DNA from: an uncultured Bacteroides sp. | Lineage (GTDB): Bacteria > Bacteroidota > Bacteroidia > Bacteroidales > Bacteroidaceae | Reading direction: 5' to 3' | NCBI RefSeq assembly: GCF_947632445.1 | Contig: NZ_CANRPM010000003.1 | Span: 1 to 64,000 of the forward strand | DNA: 64,000 bases | In this document: positions 40,862 through 51,824 of the stretch, piece by piece | Layout: each line of letters opens with the position of its first letter | Position numbering within the stretch: the first letter of the stretch is position 1 | Notes under the pieces: model-generated | What the model saw: the letters and a program-made list of their open reading frames with translations, nothing else | Databases searched by the model: none | What the model was told of the DNA's origin: nothing | Made by a program: the position numbers and the translations under genes

Positions 40862-41971
40862 ATGAAAAAGTTTAAAATCAGACAGATGCGACTGATGACA
40901 CTTATCGGTTGTACGATTTTGGGATTGGCATCGTGCAAGCAGGCACCGAATGCAGCAGTACAATCCTCTTCTTATGAGACTATGACGGTGGGTACCACTG
41001 ACAAAGAACTATCTACTTCTTATTCCGCTACCATTCGCGGGCGGCAGGATATTGACATCTATCCGCAGGTATCGGGTACTATTGTACGGCTTTGCGTGAC
41101 CGAAGGTGAGGTAGTACGTCAAGGGCAGTTACTCTTTGTTATTGATCAAGTACCCTATAAAGCAGCTTTGAAAACAGCTGAGGCCAATGTGGAAACGGCC
41201 CGTGCTTCTTTGGCTACCGCTCAGCTGAATTATGACAGCCAAAAGGAACTGTATGCACAAAAGGTTGTGTCGGAATTCAGTTTGAATACAGCCAAAAACA
41301 ATTTCCTCACAGCCAAGGCGCAACTGGCACAGGCCGAAGCACAGGAAGTGAATGCTCGCAATAACCTTTCGTATACCGAGGTGAAAAGTCCAAGTAACGG
41401 TGTAGTTGGTGCTTTACCTTATCGTATCGGTACGTTGGTAAGTTCGGTTATGGCACAACCTCTTACTACAGTGAGTGATAACAGTACGATGTATGTCTAT
41501 TTTTCTATGACCGAGAATCAGTTGCTTTCTCTCACCCGTCAATACGGTTCAATGGACGAAGCTTTGAAAAATATGCCAGAGGTAACGCTGACCCTGAATG
41601 ATAATTCTGTTTACGGAGAAAAAGGCAAAATTGAATCTATTAGTGGCGTCATTGATCGGCAGACGGGTACGGTCATTGCACGGGCCGTGTTCCCCAATGA
41701 AACACGCTTGCTACATAGTGGAGCCTCCGGTAGTGTTTCTATTCCCAGTGTCTATAAAGACTGTATAATCATTCCACAGGGAGCCGCTGTACAGATGCAA
41801 GACAAGTATTTGGTATATAAGGTGGTGGATGGAAAGGCTACTTCTGCACTGGTTTCGGTAGCACCGATAAACAACGGTCGTGAATTTGTAGTAATGGACG
41901 GTCTGAAGCCGGGCGAGGAAATCGTGGCGAAAGGAGCTGGATTGTTGAGAGAGGGAATGCAGATAAAATAA
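40862..41971 (+). CDS. RND efflux periplasmic adaptor subunit (AcrA/MexA-like)
   Basis: Lipobox LASCKQ; IYPQVSGTIVRLCVTEGEVVRQGQLLFVIDQVPYKAAL; VKSPSNGVVG. Confidence 0.93.
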   Translation: MKKFKIRQMRLMTLIGCTILGLASCKQAPNAAVQSSSYETMTVGTTDKELSTSYSATIRGRQDIDIYPQVSGTIVRLCVTEGEVVRQGQLLFVIDQVPYKAALKTAEANVETARASLATAQLNYDSQKELYAQKVVSEFSLNTAKNNFLTAKAQLAQAEAQEVNARNNLSYTEVKSPSNGVVGALPYRIGTLVSSVMAQPLTTVSDNSTMYVYFSMTENQLLSLTRQYGSMDEALKNMPEVTLTLNDNSVYGEKGKIESISGVIDRQTGTVIARAVFPNETRLLHSGASGSVSIPSVYKDCIIIPQGAAVQMQDKYLVYKVVDGKATSALVSVAPINNGREFVVMDGLKPGEEIVAKGAGLLREGMQIK

Positions 41972-42061
41972 CTTAAGTTTTGCTTTCGGCAGAACCTGCA
42001 GGAGTTGAAGGGGTTAAAGGGAACTTCCCAGACTTCTTAACTCCCATAAACAACGAACATT

Positions 42062-45000
42062 ATGAAAGGAAACATATTCATTAAACGGCCGGTGATGGCC
42101 ATCTCCATCTCCATCCTGATTTTTGCTATCGGCCTTATTTCACTGTTCACGTTGCCTGTGGAACAATATCCTGATATTGCACCACCTACGGTATACGTAT
42201 CTGCTACTTATACGGGTGCCGATGCAGATGCCGTGATGAACGGCGTTATCATGCCACTGGAGGAGAGTATTAACGGTGTGGAAAACATGATTTATATGAC
42301 CTCAACAGCCACCAATAATGGTTCGGCCACCATACAGGTCTACTTTAAGCAAGGCACCGACCCCGATATGGCGGCAGTGAACGTACAGAACCGTGTGACA
42401 CAAGCACAGGGATTACTGCCTGCCGAGGTGACACAAATCGGTGTGACCACGCAAAAACGTCAGACCAGCTTTCTGCAAATCAATTCACTGGTCTGCACCA
42501 ACGGACGTTACGACCAGTCATTTATCGGAAACTATCTCGACATCAACGTTGTGCCTCAGATTAAACGTATTGCTGGTGTGGGTGACGTGATGGCGATGAA
42601 CGAGCCTTACAGCATCCGTATCTGGATGAAGCCCGACCGCATGGCGCAGTACGGTTTGATACCATCGGACATCAGGGCCGTACTGGCCACACAGAACTTG
42701 GAAGCACCTACCGGTTCATTGGGTGAGAACTCGAATAATGTGTACCAACTCACCATGAAATATCGGGGTCGTTTGAAGGAAGTATCTGATTTTGAGAATA
42801 TCGTGGTCCGTGCACAGAAAGATGGTTCTATTCTTCGGCTGAAGGATGTGGCTGAAGTAGAATTGGGAGCGTTGAGTTACAGTTATGAAGGTGAAATGGA
42901 TGGTAAGACGGCCGTTGCCTTCATGGCTTTTCAAACGGCTGGATCGAATGCTACCGCCGTCAACGTTGAAATCGCCGCTTTGCTCGATGAATTGTCGAAA
43001 GATCTGCCTGAAGGACTGGAGTTTGTCAACATGATGAGTTCCAATGACTTTTTGTATGCCTCCATATTTAGTATTGTAGAAACATTGGTGATTGCCATCA
43101 TTCTGGTAATTTTGGTTGTATATTTCTTCCTGCAGGATTTCAAGAGTACGCTCATTCCCTCTATCTCTATCATAGTTTCCCTGGTAGGTACATTTGCCTG
43201 TTTGATTGCCTCTGGATTCAGTTTGAATATTCTGACAATGTTCGCTTTGGTACTGGCCATTGGTACGGTAGTGGACGATGCTATTGTAGTGGTCGAAGCT
43301 GTACAAGAAAAGTTTGACTCTGGCTACAAGTCGCCTTACCTTGCTACGAAAGATGCAATGGGCGATGTGACAATGGCCATTATTTCCTGTACTTGTGTAT
43401 TTATGGCGGTATTTATCCCTGTGACCTTCATGGGTGGTACATCCGGTATTTTCTACACACAGTTTGGTATTACTATGGCCACTTCTGTAGGTATTTCTAT
43501 GGTTTGTGCCTTGACGCTATGTCCGGCGTTATGTGCTTTATTGATGCGTCCGGCGTCGGGCACGAAAGGTGCCAAGAGCATTAATGGTCGTGTACGTGCT
43601 GCCTACAATACGTCGTACACTGCTTTGTTGGGTAAATATAAACGGGGAGTAATGTTTGCCATTCATCATCGTTGGATGTGTTGGGCTGCACTGGGCGCTG
43701 CTGTTGTACTGTTGGCATTCTTCATGAATACTACCAAAACGGGGCTTGTACCGCAAGAAGACCAGGGTGTTATCATGGCCAATGCCAGTGTGGCTCCGGG
43801 TAGTACGTTGAAAGAGACTACCCAGGTATTGGATAAAATGGATGCCATTTTGGCCAATACGCCCGAAATAGCCCATTATCAGCGTGTAGCCGGTTATGGC
43901 TTCCTTTCCGGAGAGGGTACCTCCTACGGTATGATTATCGTCAGACTGAAAGATTGGAGCGAACGCAAGGGGAGTGAACATTCGGCAGAAGCCGTCATGG
44001 GCAGGCTTAATGCGCAGTTCGCTCAAATAAAGGATGCACAGATTTTCTGTTTTCAGGCGCCTATGATTCCTGGTTATGGTATGGGTAATTCGGTGGAACT
44101 GAATATGCAGGATAAGACGGGAGGTGATATGACAACCTTCTATCATACTATATTGCAGTATCTCGGTGCACTGAACCAGCGACCGGAAGTAGCAATGGCC
44201 TATACGACTTATGCTGAAAACTTCCCGCAAATTTCGGTGGATGTGGATGCAGCCAAATGTATGCGTGCAGGCATTTTGCCAAACGATGTACTGACTGTAT
44301 TGGGAAATTATTGCGGCGGTTCATATGTGTCCAACTACAACAAATTTGGCAAGATGTATCGTGTGATGCTTCAGGCCGACCCCAAATACCGACTTGACCA
44401 GATGGATCTGAGCAATATGTTCGTCCGTAATGGTACGGAGATGGCGCCTCTCAGTCAGTTCGTTACATTGACCAAGACCGAAGGGGCCGAAATCAAGGAA
44501 CGTTTCAACTTGTTCAGCTCTATTTCAGTCAATGTAAATGTGGCGGAAGGTTATTCTACTGGTGAGGTACAGAAGGCAATAGCCGAAGTGGCTGAGCAGA
44601 TGCTTCCTTCTGGTTACAGTTACGAATACGGAGGCATTTCGCGTGAAGAGGCCAATACCGGTCAGGCACAAACGATATTCATCTACACGATTTGCGTCTT
44701 TTTGATTTATCTGATATTGGCTTGTCTTTATGAGAGTTTTCTGGTTCCGTTCGCAGTCATCCTTTCCGTTCCTTTTGGAATGTTTGGGTCATTCCTGTTT
44801 GCCAAGCTTTTCGGACTAGAGAATAATATCTACATGCAGACGGGTATGATTATGCTTATCGGTCTGTTGGCCAAGACAGCCATCCTGATTACGGAGTTTG
44901 CCATTGAGCGTCGGCGTAAGGGTATGGGACTTATCGAGTCGGCTTATGCAGCAGCACAGGTACGTTTCCGTCCTATCCTGATGACGGTACTTACCATGAT

Positions 45001-45256
45001 TTTCGGTATGATCCCCTTGATGGTCTCTACAGGTGCGGGTGCTAACGGTAATTCGTCGTTGGGTACTACCGTCGTGGGTGGTATGCTTGTCGGAACTCTT
45101 GCGTTGCTCTTTGTTGTGCCGGTGTTCTATATCATCTTTGAATATATGCAGGAAAAGATCCGTCCGCATCAGGCACTGGAAGCCGATGCCCAAGTGCTGT
45201 TGGAGCGCGAAAGGAGTTTGGCCGAACGTAGTGGATTTAACGAGAAAGAGTCGTAA
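42062..45256 (+). CDS. RND efflux permease (AcrB/MexB-like)
   Basis: MKGNIFIKRPVMAISISILIFAIGLISLFTLPVEQYPDIAPPTVYVSATYTGADA; LAIGTVVDDAIVVVEAV. Confidence 0.96.
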   Translation: MKGNIFIKRPVMAISISILIFAIGLISLFTLPVEQYPDIAPPTVYVSATYTGADADAVMNGVIMPLEESINGVENMIYMTSTATNNGSATIQVYFKQGTDPDMAAVNVQNRVTQAQGLLPAEVTQIGVTTQKRQTSFLQINSLVCTNGRYDQSFIGNYLDINVVPQIKRIAGVGDVMAMNEPYSIRIWMKPDRMAQYGLIPSDIRAVLATQNLEAPTGSLGENSNNVYQLTMKYRGRLKEVSDFENIVVRAQKDGSILRLKDVAEVELGALSYSYEGEMDGKTAVAFMAFQTAGSNATAVNVEIAALLDELSKDLPEGLEFVNMMSSNDFLYASIFSIVETLVIAIILVILVVYFFLQDFKSTLIPSISIIVSLVGTFACLIASGFSLNILTMFALVLAIGTVVDDAIVVVEAVQEKFDSGYKSPYLATKDAMGDVTMAIISCTCVFMAVFIPVTFMGGTSGIFYTQFGITMATSVGISMVCALTLCPALCALLMRPASGTKGAKSINGRVRAAYNTSYTALLGKYKRGVMFAIHHRWMCWAALGAAVVLLAFFMNTTKTGLVPQEDQGVIMANASVAPGSTLKETTQVLDKMDAILANTPEIAHYQRVAGYGFLSGEGTSYGMIIVRLKDWSERKGSEHSAEAVMGRLNAQFAQIKDAQIFCFQAPMIPGYGMGNSVELNMQDKTGGDMTTFYHTILQYLGALNQRPEVAMAYTTYAENFPQISVDVDAAKCMRAGILPNDVLTVLGNYCGGSYVSNYNKFGKMYRVMLQADPKYRLDQMDLSNMFVRNGTEMAPLSQFVTLTKTEGAEIKERFNLFSSISVNVNVAEGYSTGEVQKAIAEVAEQMLPSGYSYEYGGISREEANTGQAQTIFIYTICVFLIYLILACLYESFLVPFAVILSVPFGMFGSFLFAKLFGLENNIYMQTGMIMLIGLLAKTAILITEFAIERRRKGMGLIESAYAAAQVRFRPILMTVLTMIFGMIPLMVSTGAGANGNSSLGTTVVGGMLVGTLALLFVVPVFYIIFEYMQEKIRPHQALEADAQVLLERERSLAERSGFNEKES

Positions 45257-45284
45257 TTCTTAAAATAACAATCCGTCAACAAAT

Positions 45285-46652
45285 ATGAAGAAACTTATTT
45301 TATTATCAACCGCTGTTGCATTATTAAGCAGTTGCGGTATATACACCAAGTATAAGCCGGTCGAGACTGTACCTGATAATCTTTACGGAGAAACATTCAC
45401 CGTCGAAGATACGACCAGTCTTGGCAGTGTAGATTGGCACGAACTCTTCACTGACCCGCATTTGCAAGCTTATATTGAACAAGGGTTGTTGAGCAACACT
45501 GATTATCTGTCTGCACAGCTTCGTATAAAGGAAGCAGAGGCTACTCTGCTTTCTTCCAAGTTGGCCTACCTACCGTCATTTGCTTTGGCTCCGCAGGGAA
45601 CCGTCAGTAGCTTTGACGGTGGAAAGGCTGCACAGACCTATTCGCTGCCTGTTATTGCCAGTTGGGAGGTAGATATTTTTGGGAAGATGCGTAACAATAG
45701 ACGGCAGGCGCAGGCTCTCTATGCTCAAAGCTTAGATTACAAGCAGGCTGTCCGTACCCAACTCATAGCCGGCATTGCAAATATTTATTATACATTGCTG
45801 ATGCTTGACGATCAGCTTTCCCTTTCGCAGGAGACGGCTAAGGCATGGGAGGAAACCGTTCGCTCTACTAAAGCCTTGATGAATGCCGGAAAAGCTGATG
45901 AGGTTGCCGTATCACAGATGGAAGCTGCCTATTATGAGGTACAGGCTTCTGTACTTAGCTTGAAAGAACAAATCAATCAGGCGGAAAACAGTCTTGCTTT
46001 ACTGCTGGCCGAAACGCCTCATTCTTATAAACGAGGTACGCTGGCTGAGATGAAAATGCCTGACGAGCTATCCGCTGGTGTTCCCATGCAAATGCTTGCC
46101 AACCGTCCCGATGTGCGTATGGCCGAACGTACCTTGGAGTCGGCTTTTTATGCTGTCAATGCTGCGCGTTCGGCTTTTTATCCCTCTATCACATTGAATG
46201 GAAGCGCCGGATGGACAAATTCGGCCGGATCCATGATAGTCAATCCCGGCAAATTTCTTGCTTCGGCTGTGGGTTCGCTTACACAGCCGCTTTTTGCCCG
46301 CGGACAATTATTCGGCCAGCTTAAAATCAGTAAGGCACAGCAGGAAGAAGCTTCGCTTGCTTTCCAACAGACGTTGCTGAATGCTGGCAGCGAAGTAAAT
46401 GATGCATTGACTGCCTGGCAGACCAGTCGCGACAAGAGTTTGTTGTTGGATAAACAAGTAGCTTCTTTACAGAAAGCCGTAAAGAGTATCTCGCTGCTTA
46501 TGGAACATGGGCCTACAACTTATTTGGAGGTACTTACTGCGAAGCAGAATCTGCTTATGGCCCAACTGACCCAAACGGCTAATCGCTTTAGTGAAATACA
46601 GAGTGTAATTACTCTTTATTGTGCATTGGGAGGGGGGAAAAGAATAATATAA
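45285..46652 (+). CDS. RND efflux outer-membrane factor (OprM/NodT-like)
   Basis: Lipobox LSSCGIY; WEVDIFGKMRNNRRQAQALY; LANRPDVRMAERTLESAFYAVNAARSAFYPSI. Confidence 0.93.
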   Translation: MKKLILLSTAVALLSSCGIYTKYKPVETVPDNLYGETFTVEDTTSLGSVDWHELFTDPHLQAYIEQGLLSNTDYLSAQLRIKEAEATLLSSKLAYLPSFALAPQGTVSSFDGGKAAQTYSLPVIASWEVDIFGKMRNNRRQAQALYAQSLDYKQAVRTQLIAGIANIYYTLLMLDDQLSLSQETAKAWEETVRSTKALMNAGKADEVAVSQMEAAYYEVQASVLSLKEQINQAENSLALLLAETPHSYKRGTLAEMKMPDELSAGVPMQMLANRPDVRMAERTLESAFYAVNAARSAFYPSITLNGSAGWTNSAGSMIVNPGKFLASAVGSLTQPLFARGQLFGQLKISKAQQEEASLAFQQTLLNAGSEVNDALTAWQTSRDKSLLLDKQVASLQKAVKSISLLMEHGPTTYLEVLTAKQNLLMAQLTQTANRFSEIQSVITLYCALGGGKRII

Positions 46653-46682
46653 TTCTCTTTATACTTTATCCAATATGAAATG

Positions 46683-46723
46683 AGCCATCCCCAGAAGTGA
46701 TTTCTAAGGATGGCTCTCTTTTT
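46683..46723 (+). terminator. Intrinsic terminator after RND operon
   Basis: gagccatcc...ggatggctctcttttta. Confidence 0.65.
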
Positions 46724-46741
46724 ATCTTTTGTAGAGGCGGG

Positions 46742-48238
46742 TTATTGATACTGTGCCCAGTCGGTATTTCTCATATCACCACTCTTGGCCAGTTCGGCGT
46801 GCATACATAGGGCAGCACGGATGGCGTGCGGAGTCTGAGACTTACCGTCGGTCAGCCTCAGGTAATCCCATAACAGATTCTTGTAATCGGGATGTGCACA
46901 GTTTTCGATGATAGCTTGTGCACGTTCTTTGGGGCTTTTGCCACGCAGATCAGCCACACCTTGTTCGGTCACGATGATATTGACGTCGTGTTCCGTGTGG
47001 TCATGGTGTGAAACCATCGGTACAATAGCACTGATCTTTCCTTCTTTAGCCACAGAGGGACAAGTAAAGATAGAAATGTAGGCGTTACGTGTGAAGTCAC
47101 CGCTGCCGCCGATTCCGTTCATCATCTTGGTGCCTCCGATGTGTGTGGAGTTGACGTTACCATAAAGGTCGGCTTCAATAGCGGTATTGATAGAGATGAC
47201 ACCCAGTCGGCGTATCACTTCGGGGCTGTTAGATATTTCGGACGGGCGGAGTACCAGTTTGTCGCGGAAGAAATTCATGTCATTGTAGATTTCCTGCAGG
47301 CAGTCGTTGGTGACAGTAAGCGAACAAGCGCTACCGAACTTGATATGTCCTTCGCGGATGAGGCCGATGACGGAATTCTGGATAACCTCGGTGTACATTT
47401 CGAAAGGTGGAATTGTTTTGTCATGTCCTAAAGCGCTAAGTACGGCATTGGCGATATTTCCTACACCACTCTGCAGAGGTAAGAAGGTAGAGGGAATGAT
47501 GCCCCGCTTCATGTCAGCCACAAGGAAGTCGGCCACATTCTGTCCGATTTTGTCGGTCAGCGGGTCGGCGGCGGAAAACGAACGGGCTTCGTCAGGCCAG
47601 TTGGTCTCTACCACGCCTACAATCTTTTTAGGGTCTACTTGTATGTAGGGAGTTCCGATTCGGTCGCTGGGCTTATAGATAGGTATCTCGCGACGATAAG
47701 GCGGGTCAAGGACTTCATATACATCGTGCAACCCCATGGCCGCTTTGCTATGGGCAGCATTCAGTTCGATAATGATTTTATCGGCCATGCGGCAGACAGT
47801 AGGTGCGATACCTCCGGCAGCAGTCAGGTAGATTTTGCCGTCGGGAGTTACTTCGCAAGCCTCGATAATGGCTATGTCTACTTTGCCCATAAAGCCGTAG
47901 CGCAACTCTTGAGCCATTTGTGAGAGTTGAATATCGTTATAGGCTATTTCGCCGTTGTTTACAGCTTTGCGGAAGTTAACGTTAGTCGTATAGGGAGCAC
48001 GGTAGCGGATAGCTTTAGCGCATGCTAATACACCGTCGCACGATTCACCTGTCGACGCACCTGTAAAGATACCTACTTGGAAAGGATTTCCTTTAGCATG
48101 CTCTGCTTCTGCGATTTTAGCCAGTTCGGCCGTTACGGCCTTGGCTGTTCCTGCGGGTGTAAATCCGCTCAGGCCGATATTATAACCATGTTTGATGAGG
48201 CTGGCAGCTTCGGCTGCCGAAATGTAGTTGAATGCCAT
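46742..48238 (-). CDS. Acetyl-CoA hydrolase/succinyl-CoA:acetate CoA-transferase family protein
   Basis: GLSGFTPAGTAKAVTAELA; GVVETNWPD; NGIGGSGDFTRNAYISIFTCPSVAKEGKISAIVPMVSHHDHTEHDV. Confidence 0.9.
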   Translation of the reverse strand: MAFNYISAAEAASLIKHGYNIGLSGFTPAGTAKAVTAELAKIAEAEHAKGNPFQVGIFTGASTGESCDGVLACAKAIRYRAPYTTNVNFRKAVNNGEIAYNDIQLSQMAQELRYGFMGKVDIAIIEACEVTPDGKIYLTAAGGIAPTVCRMADKIIIELNAAHSKAAMGLHDVYEVLDPPYRREIPIYKPSDRIGTPYIQVDPKKIVGVVETNWPDEARSFSAADPLTDKIGQNVADFLVADMKRGIIPSTFLPLQSGVGNIANAVLSALGHDKTIPPFEMYTEVIQNSVIGLIREGHIKFGSACSLTVTNDCLQEIYNDMNFFRDKLVLRPSEISNSPEVIRRLGVISINTAIEADLYGNVNSTHIGGTKMMNGIGGSGDFTRNAYISIFTCPSVAKEGKISAIVPMVSHHDHTEHDVNIIVTEQGVADLRGKSPKERAQAIIENCAHPDYKNLLWDYLRLTDGKSQTPHAIRAALCMHAELAKSGDMRNTDWAQYQ

Positions 48239-48306
48239 AACCTTATATTTATATTGTTACTTTACTTTAATATATTACTATATTGTTGTTTTAAGTCTTT
48301 CATTTT

Positions 48307-48720
48307 TCAATATCTTTTCCGTAAAATTTCCGACCAGATGATACCCTTACGTATTTCTTCTGCCGATTGTATGTCGATGGCAGGAGAGGTATCTTGGATT
48401 TCCGGCCTGTTGGTTTGTGGTGTTTGTGCAACAGATTGATTGTGCAGCACAGTTTGTTTAGTTTGATAATTTTGGGGAATAAAAGGTTTTGCCTTTTGCT
48501 TGCGTGCTTGTTTTTCTGTCTGCGTGTTGTCCGTTTGTCGGGGAGGAGGGATTGGAATGCCTTCCCAGCTTTCTGGAAGCGGATGGGTTTCATGAGGGCG
48601 TGGCATGTCATTATCATCCCTTGGAGGGGCCGAAGTGTTTTGTGCTTCCTTCCTGGCTTGTTTGATAAAGCCGATAATGAGGATGCCTGGGATTATCAGA
48701 AACTTTAAAATATCTTCCAT
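48307..48720 (-). CDS. Single-TM hypothetical protein
   Basis: MEDILKFLIIPGILIIGFIKQARKEA followed by a low-complexity Pro/Gln/Lys tail. Confidence 0.5.
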   Translation of the reverse strand: MEDILKFLIIPGILIIGFIKQARKEAQNTSAPPRDDNDMPRPHETHPLPESWEGIPIPPPRQTDNTQTEKQARKQKAKPFIPQNYQTKQTVLHNQSVAQTPQTNRPEIQDTSPAIDIQSAEEIRKGIIWSEILRKRY

Positions 48721-49218
48721 ACTCAGGATGTATTAAATTTACCGCCAAAGGTAACTAATTTATCTGATTGTTGCCAATAAAACGGCAATAAAAAAGGGCA
48801 GCTTCACAGCTCCCCTCATTTTTTTAACCTAAACCTTAACTATGAAAAAATCTAATGTTTTTCTTCATGTTGCAAAATTGTAAGATTTATCGAAAGCAAC
48901 CAAATATACTTCTCAATTTGTTCATATGTTTATGTATTATTAACATATCAAATCTTAGCAGGATTTGATTTTGGCGGTATGGATAAATGATACGATTTGA
49001 AGGCTCTGCGGGGCGTGAGGGGATGGGTATGCAGATGGGAGCGGGGTGTATATGCTGCGAGGCTGTCTGATGAAAGCATTGTTTTCTTCCTGCGATTTCT
49101 ATGTTTTCTTGAAAGCAAAGCATAGAGATGTCCTGTCAATCAAGATGGAGGGCGGGAATGGGAATGCCGACTATTTTCGTATCTTTGTAGCCGAGTAAAC
49201 GAATATACATTTATTTAT

Positions 49219-50589
49219 ATGGGGAAAAAGATGGGAGCAGACTTTAAATCTGCAACTGCCGGCAGTGAAAAAAAACTGTTTATCGAGACATACGGCTGCC
49301 AGATGAACGTGGCCGATAGTGAAGTGATTGCCTCTGTAATGCAGATGGCGGGATATAGCATGGCGGAGACGCTCGACGAGGCCGACGCGGTGTTCATGAA
49401 CACCTGCTCCATCCGCGACAACGCCGAGCAGAAGATACTGAACCGATTGGAGTTCTTTCATTCGCTTAAAAAGAAACGTCCGCATCTCATTGTCGGTGTC
49501 CTGGGCTGTATGGCCGAGCGTGTGAAGGACGACCTTATCGAGCATCATCACGTGGATTTGGTCGTGGGCCCCGACGCCTACTTGACCTTGCCTGAGCTGA
49601 TTGCTTCCGTCGAGGCAGGCGAGAAGGCCATCAACGTGGAGCTTTCGACTATGGAAACCTATCGCGACATCATCCCTTCGCGCATCTGCGGCAATCACAT
49701 TTCGGGCTTCGTATCCATCATGCGCGGCTGCAACAACTTCTGTACGTATTGCATTGTGCCTTATACTCGTGGCCGTGAACGCAGCCGCGACGTGGAGAGT
49801 ATTTTGCGTGAAGTAGCCGATTTGCAGCAGAAAGGCTACAAGGAAGTGACCCTGCTGGGACAGAATGTTAACTCCTACCGCTTTGAACGGCCTGATGGCG
49901 AAGTCATTACCTTTCCTACATTGCTGCGCACGGTGGCCCAGGCGACTCCTTCGATGCGTATTCACTTCACCACCTCGCATCCCAAGGACATGAGCGATGA
50001 GACGCTGCACGTCATTGCCGAGGAGCCCAACGTGTGCCGACATATCCACTTGCCCGTGCAGAGCGGTAGTAGCCGCATCCTGAAGCTGATGAACCGCAAG
50101 TACGACCGCGAGTGGTACCTGGAGCGGGTGGCCGCTATCCGGCGTATTATCCCCGATTGCGGCCTCTCAACCGATATTTTCAGTGGTTTCCATAGCGAGA
50201 CAGAAGAAGACCATCGGATGTCTCTTTCGCTGATGGAAGCATGTGCCTATGATTCTGCTTTTATGTTTAAATATTCCGAACGTCCCGGTACCTATGCCTC
50301 CAAGCACTTACCCGATGATATTCCCGAAGAAGTAAAAATTCGCCGTTTGAACGAAATCATCGCTTTGCAGAACCGGCTTTCGGCCGAAGCGAATGCCCGT
50401 TGCGTGGGTAAAACCTTCGAGGTGTTAGTTGAGGGCGTGTCGAAGCGCAGCCACAACCAGCTTTTCGGCCGCACGAAACAGAACCGCGTGGTGGTGTTCG
50501 ATCGCGGCATGCATCGCGTAGGCGACTTGGTGACGGTGCGTATCACGGGTTTTAGTTCGGCTACACTGCTGGGTGAAGAAATCGTTTGA
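49219..50589 (+). CDS. miaB: tRNA-2-methylthio-N6-dimethylallyladenosine synthase
   Basis: FIETYGCQMNVADSEV; RGCNNFCTYCIVPYTRGRERSRD; TRAM-type C-terminus. Confidence 0.95.
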   Translation: MGKKMGADFKSATAGSEKKLFIETYGCQMNVADSEVIASVMQMAGYSMAETLDEADAVFMNTCSIRDNAEQKILNRLEFFHSLKKKRPHLIVGVLGCMAERVKDDLIEHHHVDLVVGPDAYLTLPELIASVEAGEKAINVELSTMETYRDIIPSRICGNHISGFVSIMRGCNNFCTYCIVPYTRGRERSRDVESILREVADLQQKGYKEVTLLGQNVNSYRFERPDGEVITFPTLLRTVAQATPSMRIHFTTSHPKDMSDETLHVIAEEPNVCRHIHLPVQSGSSRILKLMNRKYDREWYLERVAAIRRIIPDCGLSTDIFSGFHSETEEDHRMSLSLMEACAYDSAFMFKYSERPGTYASKHLPDDIPEEVKIRRLNEIIALQNRLSAEANARCVGKTFEVLVEGVSKRSHNQLFGRTKQNRVVVFDRGMHRVGDLVTVRITGFSSATLLGEEIV

Positions 50590-50848
50590 CTGAATAACGC
50601 TCTTCTGTTCGGCTGTTTTAAAACCATGAAAAAATGGAATTTAAATCTCAGGAACTTATGCTTCGAATATAGAAATATGTCTTTTTCAAAAGCTTTTCAA
50701 TTTGTTCATTTCCGTCTTTCCTTTTAAGGTTATGATCGAAAAGCGCCTGTGTGTTAAAATACGTTTTTGCGATCTACTTATGAAAGAAAATGTTTACATT
50801 TGAAAAATTTATGATTGAAAAAATGTCTAATTTCTAAAATCAAAGCGT

Positions 50849-51532
50849 ATGAGAAAGTATTTGGCAGAGATGATAGGCACGATGGTGCTTGTCTTAATGG
50901 GATGCGGCAGTGCTGTGTTCGCAGGTAGTGCAGCAACAGTAGGTGCTGGAGTTGGCACTTTGGGAGTAGCTTTGGCCTTCGGCTTGTCCGTTGTGGCTAT
51001 GGCTTATACGATTGGAAACATTTCGGGATGCCATATTAACCCTGCCATTACGCTGGGTGTATGGATGTCGGGGCGTATGAATAGTAAGGATGCCACGATG
51101 TATATGATTTTTCAGGTGTTAGGTGCTTTTATCGGTTCCGCCATACTGATGTTGTTAGTAGCTTCAGGAGGATTCTTCGATGGGCCTACGGCCATTGGTT
51201 CCAATACATTTGATCCGGGCGAAATGGGACAGGCGTTCATTGCTGAGGCTGTGTTCACCTTTATTTTTGTGCTGGTGGTGCTCGGCTCCACTGACGAGAA
51301 GGAAGGTGCAGGTAATTTGGCTGGCTTGGCCATCGGTTTGACGCTGGCGCTGATTCACATCGTTTGTATCCCTATTACAGGTACGTCGGTCAATCCTGCT
51401 CGAAGTATCGGCCCTGCTTTATTTGAAGGAGGACAGGCACTTTCGCAGCTGTGGCTCTTCATTGTAGCTCCTTTTGTGGGTGCTGCATGTAGTGCATTGG
51501 TGTGGAAGTTTTTTGTCGCAGGTCGTAAATAG
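50849..51532 (+). CDS. MIP-family aquaporin
   Basis: ISGCHINPAITLG and GTSVNPARSIGPAL dual NPA motifs. Confidence 0.93.
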   Translation: MRKYLAEMIGTMVLVLMGCGSAVFAGSAATVGAGVGTLGVALAFGLSVVAMAYTIGNISGCHINPAITLGVWMSGRMNSKDATMYMIFQVLGAFIGSAILMLLVASGGFFDGPTAIGSNTFDPGEMGQAFIAEAVFTFIFVLVVLGSTDEKEGAGNLAGLAIGLTLALIHIVCIPITGTSVNPARSIGPALFEGGQALSQLWLFIVAPFVGAACSALVWKFFVAGRK

Positions 51533-51573
51533 GCCTTTGTTTCCCGAAGAAATAGCGGGGAATCCCTAATTGA

Positions 51574-51819
51574 TAACGTGAGTTCGACGAATTGTAACCA
51601 TTATAATATCAGTCAATTACGTTGAATTTGGATTTCTACTCATTGTAGTATATCTATGTTTTTGAAGAACAAAGGGACCCTTCTGTCCAAAATGAATGCT
51701 TCTATGCAACAGATGACATACTGAATACTGAATATTAACAATAAATTTGAATTAGCTTTCTTTTAACAGCAAGCTTATCAAATAATTATAATTGCTATAA
51801 ATTCGTCGAACTCACGTTA
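51574..51819. mobile_element. MITE-like element, copy A (246 bp, 20-bp perfect TIR)
   Basis: taacgtgagttcgacgaatt at left, aattcgtcgaactcacgtta at right. Confidence 0.85.
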
Positions 51820-51824
51820 ATATT

